Origin: Trichomonas vaginalis G3
Taxonomy: Eukaryota > Parabasalia > Trichomonadida > Trichomonadidae
Length of the DNA stretch: 64,000 nucleotides
NCBI RefSeq assembly: GCF_026262505.1
Contig: NC_067205.1
Location: forward strand, 21,361,585 to 21,425,584
Reading direction: 5' to 3'
The position numbers were made by a program, and so were the translations under genes. The notes under the pieces are model-generated. The model made no database searches, was not told where the DNA came from, and worked only from the letters and a program-made list of their open reading frames with translations. Below, one piece after another: positions 30,690-40,617 of this stretch. How positions within the stretch are numbered: the first letter of the stretch is position 1; every line of letters starts with the position of its first letter.

Positions 30690-31538
30690 ATGCTTTCAAT
30701 AGAAAAAGAAAATTCTAGAGTTGCTACAACTAAACCATTAGATGAACTTTTTACCAATGTCGGTCAAAAGTTTGAGACAGAGACCGTAAAGCATGAAGGC
30801 TATCGTTTTGACTACCCACTAAGATGGTTAAGAGACCCATCCGTCACAAAAGCTATTGGCTTTCGTAGAATGAAGTTCATTTCAGAAGCCATACATGGTT
30901 TCCCATTTACGGTCGCTTTTGAAATTCGATACTATAACAAAGAAAAACGTACGTATGAGAAATTTGAACAGGGAAAACTTTTACAAGTGAATTTGCTTGT
31001 AAACTTAGAAACAACTCTTCAAGCTTTTCAAGAAAAAATAAACGATATCTATCTCGAATATGCAAAACAGTACAACATTGACGAAGGAGAGTACCATCTC
31101 GATATTATATATGACAGGAAAAATGCAACTGTTAAAATCAATAGAATAGAAGACCTTGGAGAAGACGTTTATATTTCTACAAAATATAACAACTTGGCAT
31201 GGTATAGATTTTTGAGGATGTTAAATCAGCCTGCAGAATATCCAGTACACCCAGACTTTTATGAAGTCGAAAACCCTAATGGAACATATGAAAATGTTTT
31301 CGACCAAGATGCTATTATTGTTCATGCTTCATTTTCTGGCGCCCAAAACTCTTTTTTATGCTTGGCAAACGACTTTTACGAAAAACCTACAAAGCTATAT
31401 GAACCGCCGAGTGGAAGTATTTCAGACTTTCAAGTATGGTTTACTACAGATGGAAGAAAAAGAATAATTCCATTATACCATGTGTTTTACTTAGAACTTA
31501 GTTTCATATACAACTACTATCGAACGGTAAAAATATAA
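30690..31538 (+). CDS. Jelly-roll-like virion protein candidate (282 aa), paralogue 2
   Basis: The start MLSIEKENSRVATTKPLDEL is 18 bp from the divergent fibre gene. The protein is homologous along its whole length to 25579-26439 and ends FQVWFTTDGRKRIIPLYHVF then ELSFIYNYY, a jelly-roll-like ending. It looks intact. Adjacency to the fibre gene suggests a vertex protein holding a fibre, analogous to penton and fibre in adenoviruses; this is inference. Confidence 0.6.
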   Translation: MLSIEKENSRVATTKPLDELFTNVGQKFETETVKHEGYRFDYPLRWLRDPSVTKAIGFRRMKFISEAIHGFPFTVAFEIRYYNKEKRTYEKFEQGKLLQVNLLVNLETTLQAFQEKINDIYLEYAKQYNIDEGEYHLDIIYDRKNATVKINRIEDLGEDVYISTKYNNLAWYRFLRMLNQPAEYPVHPDFYEVENPNGTYENVFDQDAIIVHASFSGAQNSFLCLANDFYEKPTKLYEPPSGSISDFQVWFTTDGRKRIIPLYHVFYLELSFIYNYYRTVKI

Positions 31539-31542
31539 TTTT

Positions 31543-31785
31543 TTAATACGGTTGAGGTGTTGGATTTGGTTGCCAACTAGACTGTGGTGCAGGTTCAGGC
31601 TGTTGTATAACAGGAGCTTGTTCTTCTGGTTCAGGGTCTTTAGGTATAATACCAACAAACTGACCTACTCTTTTACCAATATTTTTGACTCCGTTCCAAA
31701 TTCCTCTTCCTACGGTTTTTATTCCATTCCATATACCTCTTCCAACATTTCGAAAGAAGTTTCCTATCTTACTGAAGAAACCCAT
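31543..31785 (-). CDS. Small amphipathic virion protein candidate (80 aa)
   Basis: The start MGFFSKIGNFFRNVGRGIWN is preceded by ATTTTTACATATAGTAAA. It has a repeated amphipathic basic motif (GRGIWNGIKTVGRGIWNGVK) and a Pro/Gln-rich tail. It resembles in style the small GFFKKLW proteins of Polinton 2 (52489 and 52723). Such peptides fit membrane-active or DNA-condensing core proteins. The exact role is inferred. Confidence 0.5.
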   Translation of the reverse strand: MGFFSKIGNFFRNVGRGIWNGIKTVGRGIWNGVKNIGKRVGQFVGIIPKDPEPEEQAPVIQQPEPAPQSSWQPNPTPQPY

Positions 31786-31803
31786 TTTACTATATGTAAA
31801 AAT

Positions 31804-32166
31804 CTAATGTCCGCCTAGTCTCTTACGTTTCCTGTTGAGTTCCATAGCATTCTTTAACTGGAGCTCATACATTCTATTTCTCCTCTGGTAGAAAACATAC
31901 TCTGGGTCAACTCCTGTGTTCGCGTCATCTGCATAGAGTTGTTTATATCCCACTTCAGGGTTTGTATAAAACTCTTTCCATCTCATATTTGCATACCATG
32001 GTGGTAAGCCTAACGCAGCGTCATTTGACATGGCAGTTTGCATTTGTACATCTGTTGGCACTTGACCATAGTTTGCCATTGCAGTTTGTATTCTAACTTC
32101 ATTTGGAATATTCTCTGGGTTTGGTTGTCCAGGTTGCTGTGCATTCGCTAAGTTCTGTGCGTCCAT
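31804..32166 (-). CDS. Hypothetical small virion protein (120 aa)
   Basis: The start MDAQNLANAQQPGQPNPENI is preceded by TATTTTTATCTAATATTAA. The N-terminus is Asn/Gln/Pro-rich with a duplicated VRIQTAMANYG / VQMQTAMSNDA motif. The C-terminus is basic and helical (MYELQLKNAMELNRKRKRLG). No family is recognised. It looks intact. Confidence 0.5.
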   Translation of the reverse strand: MDAQNLANAQQPGQPNPENIPNEVRIQTAMANYGQVPTDVQMQTAMSNDAALGLPPWYANMRWKEFYTNPEVGYKQLYADDANTGVDPEYVFYQRRNRMYELQLKNAMELNRKRKRLGGH

Positions 32167-32189
32167 TTAATATTAGATAAAAATATCTC

Positions 32190-32321
32190 TTACGAGTACA
32201 TATACTGGACATTTGCAGGCATTGGTTCATCTTCATATTCTCTGTACTTTTCTGCCACGTCAAATAAATAAATGACACAATGGAAAAAACCTAAAACAAG
32301 TAGTCCTATTTCAAACCACAT
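32190..32321 (-). CDS. Tiny single-pass membrane protein (43 aa)
   Basis: The frame reads MWFEIGLLVLGFFHCVIYLF then an acidic tail (YREYEDEPMPANVQYMYS). One hydrophobic membrane segment spans residues 2-20. The start codon overlaps the 3' end of the methyltransferase gene by 16 bp. A small membrane protein at this place may be a virion membrane or lysis factor; function unknown. Confidence 0.5.
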   Translation of the reverse strand: MWFEIGLLVLGFFHCVIYLFDVAEKYREYEDEPMPANVQYMYS

Positions 32322-33124
32322 TTACTTACTAATAAAATTTCTTTATTGTGACACTTTCTCCAGTTTATAGGACCTCTCTCATATTCTATCTTGTCATATA
32401 TAAACTCATAGTCATGTATGTCCTCTAACCATCTCATGACACTTTCCAAACCACTTTTATCGGATGTAAAGTAAAAGCATGGATGGTTATGTAAAACGTC
32501 TAAAGTTTCTAAAGAGTCTCTCAAAGTCCAGTCTACTTGGTATTGAAAATCCCATGTGTTATAGAACGGCGGGTCCACTATAAAGAAAACATTTTCCTTG
32601 TCTTTATATTTTTCATACAACTCTGTCCAATGACATCTCACAAACTCTATACCCTCAATATATTTTTCTATGTCCTCTTTGAAAACATTTGTATAGTTAA
32701 GATATAAAACTTTTGACATAAGTGTTTCAATGTCATGAACTCTTATAGCACCACTATATAATAGTCTAGCAGATATACTATCCCAGTCAATATACTCTGC
32801 CTTTTTCAAAACCTCTCTGACAGTATTTTTCTTATCTAATGGTATACGTTCCATCTTACCTATAGGTATCTTTTCTTTTAACTCTTTCAATATTTTGTTT
32901 GTGTCTGGTATATGTTTGAGACGGTCCATATAGTTGTCGAAGTCATTGCATATAATCTTTGAGTCAGGAAATATTGTATGGCACAAATGAGATATATAGA
33001 AACTTCCACCGAACAAGTCTACAAATGTTAGACCATTCGGTAGTTTCTTAAGTTCTCTCAATAGAATATCTTTACATCTACTCTTATTTCCAAAGAAGGG
33101 TAACGGTGGTTTTGTAAAATTCAT
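32306..33124 (-). CDS. D12-class (Dam-like) DNA adenine-N6 methyltransferase
   Basis: The gene encodes 272 residues, normal for the family. The start MNFTKPPLPFFGNKSRCKDI at 33124 is chosen because it follows ATTTTTATTATATATATAAA and matches the usual N-terminus. Motifs: PFFGNKSR, the SAM-binding loop TFVDLFGGSFYISH, NDFDNYMDRL, and the catalytic FFIVDPPFYNT (DPPY type). It transfers a methyl group from SAM to adenine in DNA. In a eukaryotic element it may protect or mark element DNA; Trichomonas is known to use N6-methyladenine. It looks intact. Confidence 0.85.
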   Translation of the reverse strand: MNFTKPPLPFFGNKSRCKDILLRELKKLPNGLTFVDLFGGSFYISHLCHTIFPDSKIICNDFDNYMDRLKHIPDTNKILKELKEKIPIGKMERIPLDKKNTVREVLKKAEYIDWDSISARLLYSGAIRVHDIETLMSKVLYLNYTNVFKEDIEKYIEGIEFVRCHWTELYEKYKDKENVFFIVDPPFYNTWDFQYQVDWTLRDSLETLDVLHNHPCFYFTSDKSGLESVMRWLEDIHDYEFIYDKIEYERGPINWRKCHNKEILLVSKCGLK

Positions 33125-33220
33125 TTTATATATATAATAAAAATGTTTTTTCCTGAAAAGTGACAGAAAAGCTCCTGGAAGCCCTCCGAATAAAAACTTC
33201 ATTTATACTAAACATCTTCG

Positions 33221-33256
33221 GGGCTAGAGGGCACGAAGTGCCTGGAAGCCCCACTA

Positions 33257-33304
<48 letters not shown>
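33221..33304. repeat. Right terminal inverted repeat of Polinton 1 (T-tract end)
   Basis: Reverse complement of the left end: GGGCTAGAGGGCACGAAGTG, then GGAAGCCCCACTACC, then about 46 T residues. It is followed by the TTGATT duplication at 33305-33310. Confidence 0.85.
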
Positions 33305-33307
<3 letters not shown>

Positions 33308-33483
33308 ATTTAATATAGTTGATGGATTTTTTACCTGTGAAAGAAAAAGCAAATATTTTGATAATCATAAATAAATTGAAATAAATGCAATAGAATTACA
33401 TTTGATAACCATAATAAATGAGCGTATTATTCAGATGTTTTAACATGATTTCAGCTAAATATTACAAAAAAATAGCAGGGATT
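33305..33483. other. Spacer downstream of the repeat-protein gene
   Basis: AT-rich host sequence continues from 10284 across the Polinton 1 insertion; the uninterrupted version is 57862-58039. No gene is seen. The first six bases are the second target duplication. Confidence 0.5.
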
Positions 33484-34796
33484 TTATTTAGAAGATTTTG
33501 AAATAGTTAATGTTAATGCATAAATTGTTTTAGGAATCGAAAGGATGTTCTTGTGTTTGTTGTCTTTCAGACTGTTAGGAATAACAAAAAATGTTAATGG
33601 TTGATGTGATGATGTTTTATTATCATCATCAACAACATAAAGATAAATTGAATGAAATCCACATGAAATAGAATCAATTCCAATTGATTCGGTGAATGGA
33701 CGTTGATTATTATCATAAATATAAAATGTTGTTAAATCATTAAATGTTTCTTCATCAAGTTTGTATTTGATTGTAAATGTTCCTCGCTCATCTGAATCTT
33801 GAACAAAACCATCAATATAAAGCTTCTTATTGACATCTTTGACAAATGTCTGATTATTTCTTGTTGTTATTGATAATAATGGTGAATTATAAAAATATTG
33901 AAAAGCTGATCGAAAAGGAGTAGATGTTTTATTTGATTCATCAGTTGCTGTTACTATAAGATGATGTAATGATTCAGTCAGTTCTGATGGAAATTCTAGA
34001 TCAAAGGAAAATGGATGTTCATTAATATTTAAAATTTCAATAGTTTTAGTGTCAATGATGTCGTTGTCAATGTAACATCGAATAGTGACAAGACCTGTGC
34101 CATCAAGATCTACAATCTGACCTTCAAGATGAATACTCTTGTTCAAACATCGATGATATGGACCGTTCTCGAATGTGTTGATTGTGAGTTCGGGTGAATT
34201 GTATTCATAATAAAAATAAATATGTTCTTCGTTTGATTTCTTGTTGTGTTCATCTGAGCAATAAATTGTGATACTGTGAACAGATTCTGAAAATGCTGTT
34301 GGAAATTCAACTTCGTTAGAAAATGAAATAATACATTCTGTGTTCATGGATTCTGAATGTAATTCTGAATATGGATAATCATCAAATTTGTAAAAGATAG
34401 AGATATGACCTGTGCAGTCCGAATCTTCGATACTTCCCTCAATATTGATAAATTTGTTTGTTGTCTTGTGGAATCTGCTGAAATTATATGTTGAAACCGA
34501 AACAATTGGTGAATTGAAAACAAATTCGGATGTCTTAGTGTAGTTTGATGATGTTTTGAAGAAGCTGTCTTCAATCCAAATAAAAATTGTATGATTACTC
34601 TCTGAATCGTATTCTTCGAAGATTTCTGATGTTGGAATAAAAAATGTGAATTCATATACCATACCGAAAAGGGTCGCTAGAAAAAGTGACTTTTGGCGCC
34701 AAAATTATTTTTTAAAAAAAAACTTATTTTTATTATTTAATCAATATTACACCATTACATATTATTTTTTATATCAAATCCATACTATTTTTCAGA

Positions 34797-35973
34797 ATGG
34801 AAGTTTTTGTAAACTTTTACAAAAATCAAATGGATCCATATCACTGGCATCGTACCTCCAGAAAATTAGTTGACATCGAATGGCTAAAGGAATCGGTTCA
34901 ACAAATTAACTCTGGAATGAAGCTAAAGGATATTTGCAAAAAGGCCCGTTTAAATAATGGTACCTTTCGTGAAATATCCAAAACCATGTTCAAAAAGCTT
35001 GTCAGAGAAAATAATTTGGAATTAATTCCAAAAAGAGGAAGAAAACAAATAGAAATTAATCTTGATGCCTGCCAAGCTTATGCAAATTTGAAAGATTTAA
35101 TGCCCGATGCAGGCATCAATAAAATTATTCAGAAAATGAAAACAGACCTTGTCAATATTGAGAAGAATCCAGAAGAATTTCAAAAAATTCAATCAGAAAT
35201 TCAAAAAAATGGAGAAATAAATTATGAGTCTGGAAACTGGCTCGATGAAGTTGACCGCACAACTTTAGTTCCAGTTGTGACTCCAATAGAAGGTACGCCT
35301 ATTGAAATAAATCCATTACGCGAATCTCTTCAAACGGCAACATACATTACAAAAAATTTCGATTCTCCCTCATATAAATGGGCAGGAAAATACACGAAGC
35401 GATTATCGCAGATACTCCCCCTCAAAATCAAGAAAATCAGCAAAAATACATTCCTCGAAATTATCTAGCATCCAAATGTCATCAAATTTGGCATGCTGAT
35501 ATCCACTATTGGAGGAAACGAATAGGCAAATATTTGTTTGCGATAATAGACGACAGATCGCGAAAAATCATAGATTTTAATTTATTTACCGAAAAAACAG
35601 CTCAAAATACAACTGCAGTTCTTAAAAGAGCATTAAGTACTCTACCTCAACCACCATACGCTATTTGGACTGATAACGGCCTTGAAAATAAAAGCTCATT
35701 TCATCAACTTTTGGTTGAACGTGGAATTGAGCATATTTTCATTCAACCGGGCAATCCACAGGCAAATGGTAAGATTGAGAGATGGTGGCCATACGTGGAA
35801 AGAAACTGCAAGTCAGAATCAGATCTTCCACGGGTTATCAGATTTTACAATAATATGCCCCATTCTTCTTTGCCTGTGAATCCTGAAACGAACGTTTACT
35901 TTACGCCGAATGAATTCGAGGCCAGTGAAATTGATGATCACTGGTATCGAAATCCAGAACAAGAACCATTCTA
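34797..35973 (+). pseudogene. DDE (rve-fold) transposase, copy B
   Basis: The start is MEVFVNFYKNQMDPYHWHRT. The N-terminal ~100 residues contain helix-turn-helix-like sequence (WLKESVQQINSGMKLKDICK). The catalytic core has WHADIHYW (first Asp), IWTDNGLENKS (second Asp) and PQANGKIERWW (Glu), the last two 34 residues apart. A frameshift lies within 35378-35468, between the N-terminal part and the core. A TAG codon at 35971 ends the core where copy A has Trp. It is probably inactive. The transposon is a plain DNA element despite the retroviral-like integrase fold. Confidence 0.75.
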
Positions 35974-36424
35974 GATAGTCGACGGTCAATTAAAAAACCT
36001 TAAGGAAAGCATTGACGAGTTCAGAAAATGAAAATCTCGAGCAAGTTCAATAAATTTTCAACAAATTCTCAAATCATTACGAATAAACACTTAATATTAT
36101 CGTATTTACATCTTTTTAATACAACTATTTACTTACTGATGATTCATTGCAAATCGTAGATTTGGATGATAAGTTATCTAACAAAAGTTTCCGAGCTTAC
36201 CGCTTAAAACAATAGCCTACATCATATCTACGAATACCTCGGTACTCCGAGGCTACAGTTTTGCGCAGAAAGTTCAAAAAGTGACTTCGAATGCTAAGTT
36301 ATCTAACAAAAATTTCCGAGCTTACAGTTTAAAACAATAGTCTACATCATATCTACGAATACCTCGTTACTCCGAGGTTCAGGTTAGTAAAAATCAAAAA
36401 AATATTTTTTTATGTACGTTAATG

Positions 36425-36731
36425 TAATCTGAGAGTGAGAGGCATATAGGCATACTATATACCTCTCACCCTTCAATTCCTACCAGAAAGTTCGAAAACT
36501 TGGTCGCAATTGCATCTGATTGCGACCAAGTTTTCGAACTTTCTCGAGGGAATAGGAGCCTACAAAGCACTGATTATGTATTAGTGCCTGGTAGGCTCCT
36601 ATTCACTTTCTAAATGGGAGAAACTTTGCTTTCATAAGATAACATACGAACAAAGTTTCTCCCATTTAGAGTTTGAATTGAAGGGTGCGAGGTATATAGG
36701 CATACTATATACTCTCACCCTTTAATTCCTA
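36425..36731. repeat. Chain of five hairpins inside rve transposon (copy B)
   Basis: Same five inverted repeats as at 2619-2911, with small differences. The last hairpin has lost a base pair-equivalent on its right arm (TATACTCTCACCC). Confidence 0.8.
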
Positions 36732-38106
36732 TGAAAACAGTTCTAAAATAAAAATAAAAAACAAACTTAAATTAACTATTAAATTTTTTATATTTTAATT
36801 TCATATTTTTAATAAAATTCCTTATATATTATAATTATTATATTAAAAACCCTTTCGAATTTTGGCGCGAAAATAAGAGTAGGTGTCACTTTTTGTCACT
36901 TTTCTAGTGACCCTTTTCGGTACGGAACAAAAAATGTGAATTCATGTTCATTTGTAATTGTAATATCTTCAATTTCATGTCGAGAACTGTTGTCGATGAC
37001 ATAGAAGAAGTAAATATGTTCTGCATTGTTTTCGTTTGTGAATGTTCCTGAGACTGTGATATTTATATCAATTTTGTTGTGGTATGTAGACAGAGGTTCT
37101 TTGTTGACAATGAGAGATGGATTGTTGAATATATATATGAAATTAATGTTTTCTTCATTTGATTTCTTAAGACTTTCATCATAACAATAAATTGTGACTT
37201 TGTGAATTCCTTCATTCAAGTATGATGGAATATCGATGTTTTTATTGAATTCATGAGATGATGTATTATATGTTATTCTTTCAAAGTCGTTCTAAACCAT
37301 TGTCATCAATAATGTAATTTATTGTAACTGTTCCACTTCCATCAAGATCAGTGACACTTCCTTTGATTTCAATTTGATTATTTATTCCTTTTCGAATTTG
37401 TTGATTGTTTTCTGTTGTTATAGAAATTGATGGTGTGTTGTAATTGAAATCAAATTGATAATGCAAAATCTGATTGTTTTTGATTAGAATCAACAGCCCA
37501 AATATAAATTATATGTGTTCCTTCTGAGAATGATGATGGAATTTTAACTGTGAAATCAAAATCATAATTTGTATTTATTTCATTGACTACTATTGATTGT
37601 GATGTCTTCTTAGTTGCTGTTTCACTGTCAAATTGGCAGTAAATATCAATTAGTTCATTGCCATCACGATCTGAAACAGATAAAGTAACAAAGATGTTGT
37701 AATCTGTATTCTTTGTGTATGATGACTTAGGAGCTGTTGTGATACTGATAATTGATGGATTATAAATGTATTCGAATGAAAGATTATATGTTTTGCTATT
37801 AAAACCATCTTTTAATAAATAAATATGAATTGTGTGATTGTTCTCTGGTAAATCATTTGGAAAAGTGATTGGTTTAGTGAAAGTTTCATCATTTGAATCG
37901 ACTTGAACTTCGTATTGATTTTGAGTGTTATTATCTTCGTTGAAGTAATATTTAATGAGAGCTGTTGATTCTCCATTTGGATAACTTGCAATTCCTGATA
38001 ATGTCAATGTCTGACCACTGTTCTTTATAATTTTTGTTGGACTTAAACCTAAATTAGATAGAGTAAGTTTATTTGAATATCCAACTGCAAATTCTAAAGA
38101 ATTCTC

Positions 38107-39075
38107 GTAAACGAAAAAGGGGATTTGACGGAGTCAAATCCCCGCTCACAAAAAGTGGACTTTACATGTCAAATTTTATATGCATGTAATGTCCACTTTT
38201 ATGAATTTAGGAAGGAATTGGAAGCCATGAGTTACTGACATTGCATCAGTAATCTCATAGCCTCCAATTCCTTCAAAAATGGGAGAAAACTTTGTCCGAA
38301 TAGTTTAACATTCGACAAAGTTTTCTCCCATTTTAAGAAGGAATTGGAGGTAAGAGATATACCATATGAATGTATATCTCTTACCCTCCAATTCCTTCTA
38401 GAAAGTGTCCAAACTTTGGGTTAATAGTTTGCAAACTATTAACCCAAGTTTGGACACTTTCAAGTGGAGATGGAAGGCTTTGGGGTATATATTAATACAA
38501 TATACCTCAAAGCCTTCCATCTCCACTACAAATGGGAGAAACTTTGTCCGAATAGTTTAACATTCGGACAAAGTTTCTCCCATCTTTCAATGTAATTGCT
38601 ACCTGTGAGGTACTGACTTGAAGTCAGTGCTTCACAGGTAGCAATATCCAAAATTTAAAAACATTTTATCAGTTCGTTAAAGAACTAGAGCCTCCTAGGT
38701 ACTGAACCAGAATCAGTGCCTAGGGGACTCTAGTGATCTATATAAATCTGAGAAACTTTGAGGAAATTGTTCGACATTTCCTCAAAGTTTCTCAGCAATT
38801 TAGCGAGGAATGTTCGTTATCGTGTAGATATTTATAATATATACATGATAACAAACATTACCCGCTAAAAGATGTAAAATCTTATAAGAAATAATTGCAA
38901 AAGAATAACAAATTGCAACAAATTTTATATGAAACTGAACCTTATGAGGTAGTGATTCAAGATCACCGCCTCATAAGATTCAGTTTCAATCTCAAGTATC
39001 TCAAAAGTAAGGCTCTATTTTTTGCCATGTAAAGTGTCACTTTACTGTCAAACCGTTTTTATCGTTTTCGTTTAC
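38107..39075. mobile_element. Hairpin-chain element (copy B)
   Basis: Same insertion site and the same 13 hairpins as at 4297-5267. Notable differences: the fourth hairpin (38280-38333) has one extra A in its left arm and one extra T at the matching place in its right arm, and small indels occur elsewhere. It is shared with copies A and C, so it is older than the host duplications. Confidence 0.75.
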
Positions 39076-39233
39076 AACAGAATCAATATTAGTTAATTGA
39101 TTATCACTCTTAGCTTGTGCAGTTAATATGTGATCACCATAATCTAAATCGGAAATATAAATCGATACATCTGAATCAAATGTTCTAGCAATTGGATTAG
39201 TATTTTTTGTTCTTTTTAATTCTGAATCAATAT

Positions 39234-39239
39234 AAAATT
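39234..39239. repeat. Target-site duplication AAAATT, left of Polinton 2
   Basis: AAAATT lies before AGTAGTAGG and again at 53975-53980 after CCTACTACT. Empty sites exist at 5426-5431 and 63795-63800 in the sister copies. Confidence 0.9.
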
Positions 39240-39365
39240 AGTAGTAGGATATGACGGGTTTTGTGACTTTTTTTGTAAACGTAAGAATTCATACAATATC
39301 GAGCGATTTTGTATCATTTTTTAACATATTAATTTTAAAATAATTTATTTTTTATTCTTACATAA

Positions 39366-39746
39366 ATGACCCAACAAGTAAAACCAGATAAAATAGATTA
39401 TCGAATTTTAGAGGATGGTGTTCCGGTTTATATTCAAAGATTTAAAGGGAAGCAATATTATAGAATTGTTAATCCTGAATATCTTAAACATCAATTTAAA
39501 AAGGAAGACTGTGAATTATTAAACGCTAATGAATATGAAAATGCTAAATCAAAACTGAGATATAAATATATTGGAAGTGATGAAAGGTGTAAAGATAAAG
39601 ATAAAGTTTATTCAGTTTCATATAATGAATGGAAAACCAATAAGATAAGAAAACATTTAGGAGATTATGGGAAATGTTCTGAATTCTTTAAATCTAGTAT
39701 GTATGAGAGAGTAAAAGAAATTAGAAATAATTATTTTCATGAATGA
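39366..39746 (+). CDS. TIR-borne hypothetical protein (126 aa), left copy
   Basis: The protein starts MTQQVKPDKIDYRILEDGVP and is duplicated exactly at 53468-53848. It is basic, with a beta-rich first half (VYIQRFKGKQYYRIVNPEYL) and a helical second half. It is preceded by TTTATTTTTTATTCTTACATAA. No domain is recognised. Its terminal position and two copies might suit an early or terminus-binding role, which is speculation. Confidence 0.6.
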   Translation: MTQQVKPDKIDYRILEDGVPVYIQRFKGKQYYRIVNPEYLKHQFKKEDCELLNANEYENAKSKLRYKYIGSDERCKDKDKVYSVSYNEWKTNKIRKHLGDYGKCSEFFKSSMYERVKEIRNNYFHE

Positions 39747-39801
39747 AAGATTCACTACCATAATGAAATAAAAAAATTTTTAAAAAATAAACTTTAAAAA
39801 A

Positions 39802-40163
39802 CTAATGATTATTTGAATTTATGAAATCAATAATTTGATTTATTCGCTCTTCAATAATTTCTATTCTTTTTGTTAAATCATCTATTTTCATTAATGAGGT
39901 GATTCTTGATTGAGGAATAGATTTCAAACTAACCACTCCTTTTATTTTTGAAATTTTGAATCCATGACCCTCTGGGTCTTGGACTCTGTCCTCAACTTTA
40001 AACATTTTATTCAATTTACACGTTGTCAATTCTTCAAATAATTTTTTATTGTTAGCATAATAGTCATTAAATTCTTCAACAGATGAAAAAATTTTTATTT
40101 CAGTGATGGGTTTAACAACATTTATTTTTTGTTGAACATTTTCACTTTCTTCCTTTTCTGTTT
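39802..40163 (-). pseudogene. TIR-borne coiled-coil protein gene, incomplete left copy
   Basis: The sequence is identical to 53051-53412 on the other side, where the gene is complete. Here the start region lies beyond the inverted-repeat border and is absent. The C-terminal half (LTKRIEIIEERINQIIDFIN) is a predicted coiled coil. Confidence 0.65.
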
Positions 40164-40554
40164 TGATGAGAAATTTAAACCTAAATTAAAGAATAAAGCT
40201 GAAGAAAAAGCACATGAGAAGAAGTTATTGGGTTTAGCAATTGAGAAACAAGGTGATAACATGGTTGCTTTATGTCCTAAATGTTATACTTCATTCAACG
40301 GTTCAATTGATGGAAGTGATTTTAAAAAGATTGCACAAAAAATGAAAGGAGTTAGTTTACGACAAAATAAACAATTAACACCTAAAAATTATTTGGATAT
40401 AATAAATGATAAAGTTATTTTCGATGGTCAAAATATTAATTTACAACTTAAAAACGGGTCAATGACTCGCTTAACAATCGGTAAGACTGCATTAACAGGA
40501 GCACACACTAAGGCTGTATGTTGTGAAAATGGATGTTGTATGCCATTTATTTAA
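40164..40554 (+). pseudogene. Remnant of protein-primed DNA polymerase B (C-terminal end)
   Basis: The plus-strand reading begins at the inverted-repeat border and runs FKPKLKNKAEEKAHEKKLLG ... VALCPKCYTSFNGSIDGSDF ... KGVSLRQNKQLTPKNYLDII, ending TKAVCCENGCCMPFI. The pattern of a CPKCYTS-type motif followed by a KGVSLRQN segment fits the C-terminal end of Polinton polymerases as I know them, but an alignment is needed. The rest of the polymerase is absent. This gene lies next to a terminus in other Polintons, consistent with its being trimmed when the left end was remodelled. Confidence 0.5.
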
Positions 40555-40617
40555 TGAAATGCCACAGAAGAGACAAAGAGGTGGGCACCCTTAAACATTT
40601 ATTTTATTTTTATATAA

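Larger units (their letters stand above)
10285..33304. mobile_element. Polinton/Maverick 1 (23.0 kb, broken)
   Basis: Large virus-like DNA element bounded by inverted terminal repeats and a 6 bp target duplication. Parts recognised: double-jelly-roll capsid protein, minor-capsid candidates, SF3 helicase, A32/FtsK-type packaging ATPase, rve integrase, KilA-N genes, fibre-like protein, adenine methyltransferase and many small genes. No DNA polymerase B was found; the SF3 helicase points to a Polinton-like-virus-type replication module. The element is broken, with well over a dozen breaks spread mostly over the left half and the 26.5-30.7 kb stretch. It entered only one copy of the host duplication, so it is younger than that duplication. 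Many genes still look fresh. Confidence 0.9.
34662..36922 (+). mobile_element. rve-type DNA transposon, full-length copy B (2.26 kb)
   Basis: The ends are inverted repeats: TACCGAAAAGGGTCGCTAGA at the left and, reverse-complemented, TACCGAAAAGGGTCACTAGA at the right. An imperfect ~22 bp direct repeat of host sequence (GGAAYAAAAAATGTGAATTC) flanks it at 34634-34655 and 36924-36945. It contains one plus-strand transposase gene, a duplicated ~125 bp segment around 36150-36390 and a five-hairpin chain at about 36425-36731. The transposase type resembles IS3/IS481; the eukaryotic superfamily IS3EU is a candidate. Confidence 0.8.
39240..40163. repeat. Left terminal inverted repeat of Polinton 2 (924 bp)
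   Basis: It matches 53051-53974 in reverse complement with no difference noticed by eye. It contains one complete gene and most of a second. The inner border at 40163 lies inside the second gene, so only the right side keeps that gene whole. Confidence 0.9.

Noticed and set aside
34344-34655. Alternative minus-strand frame within the repeat-protein gene
   Set aside because: It is a shadow of the 33484-34662 frame, composed of low-complexity residues, and identical in copy C only because of duplication.
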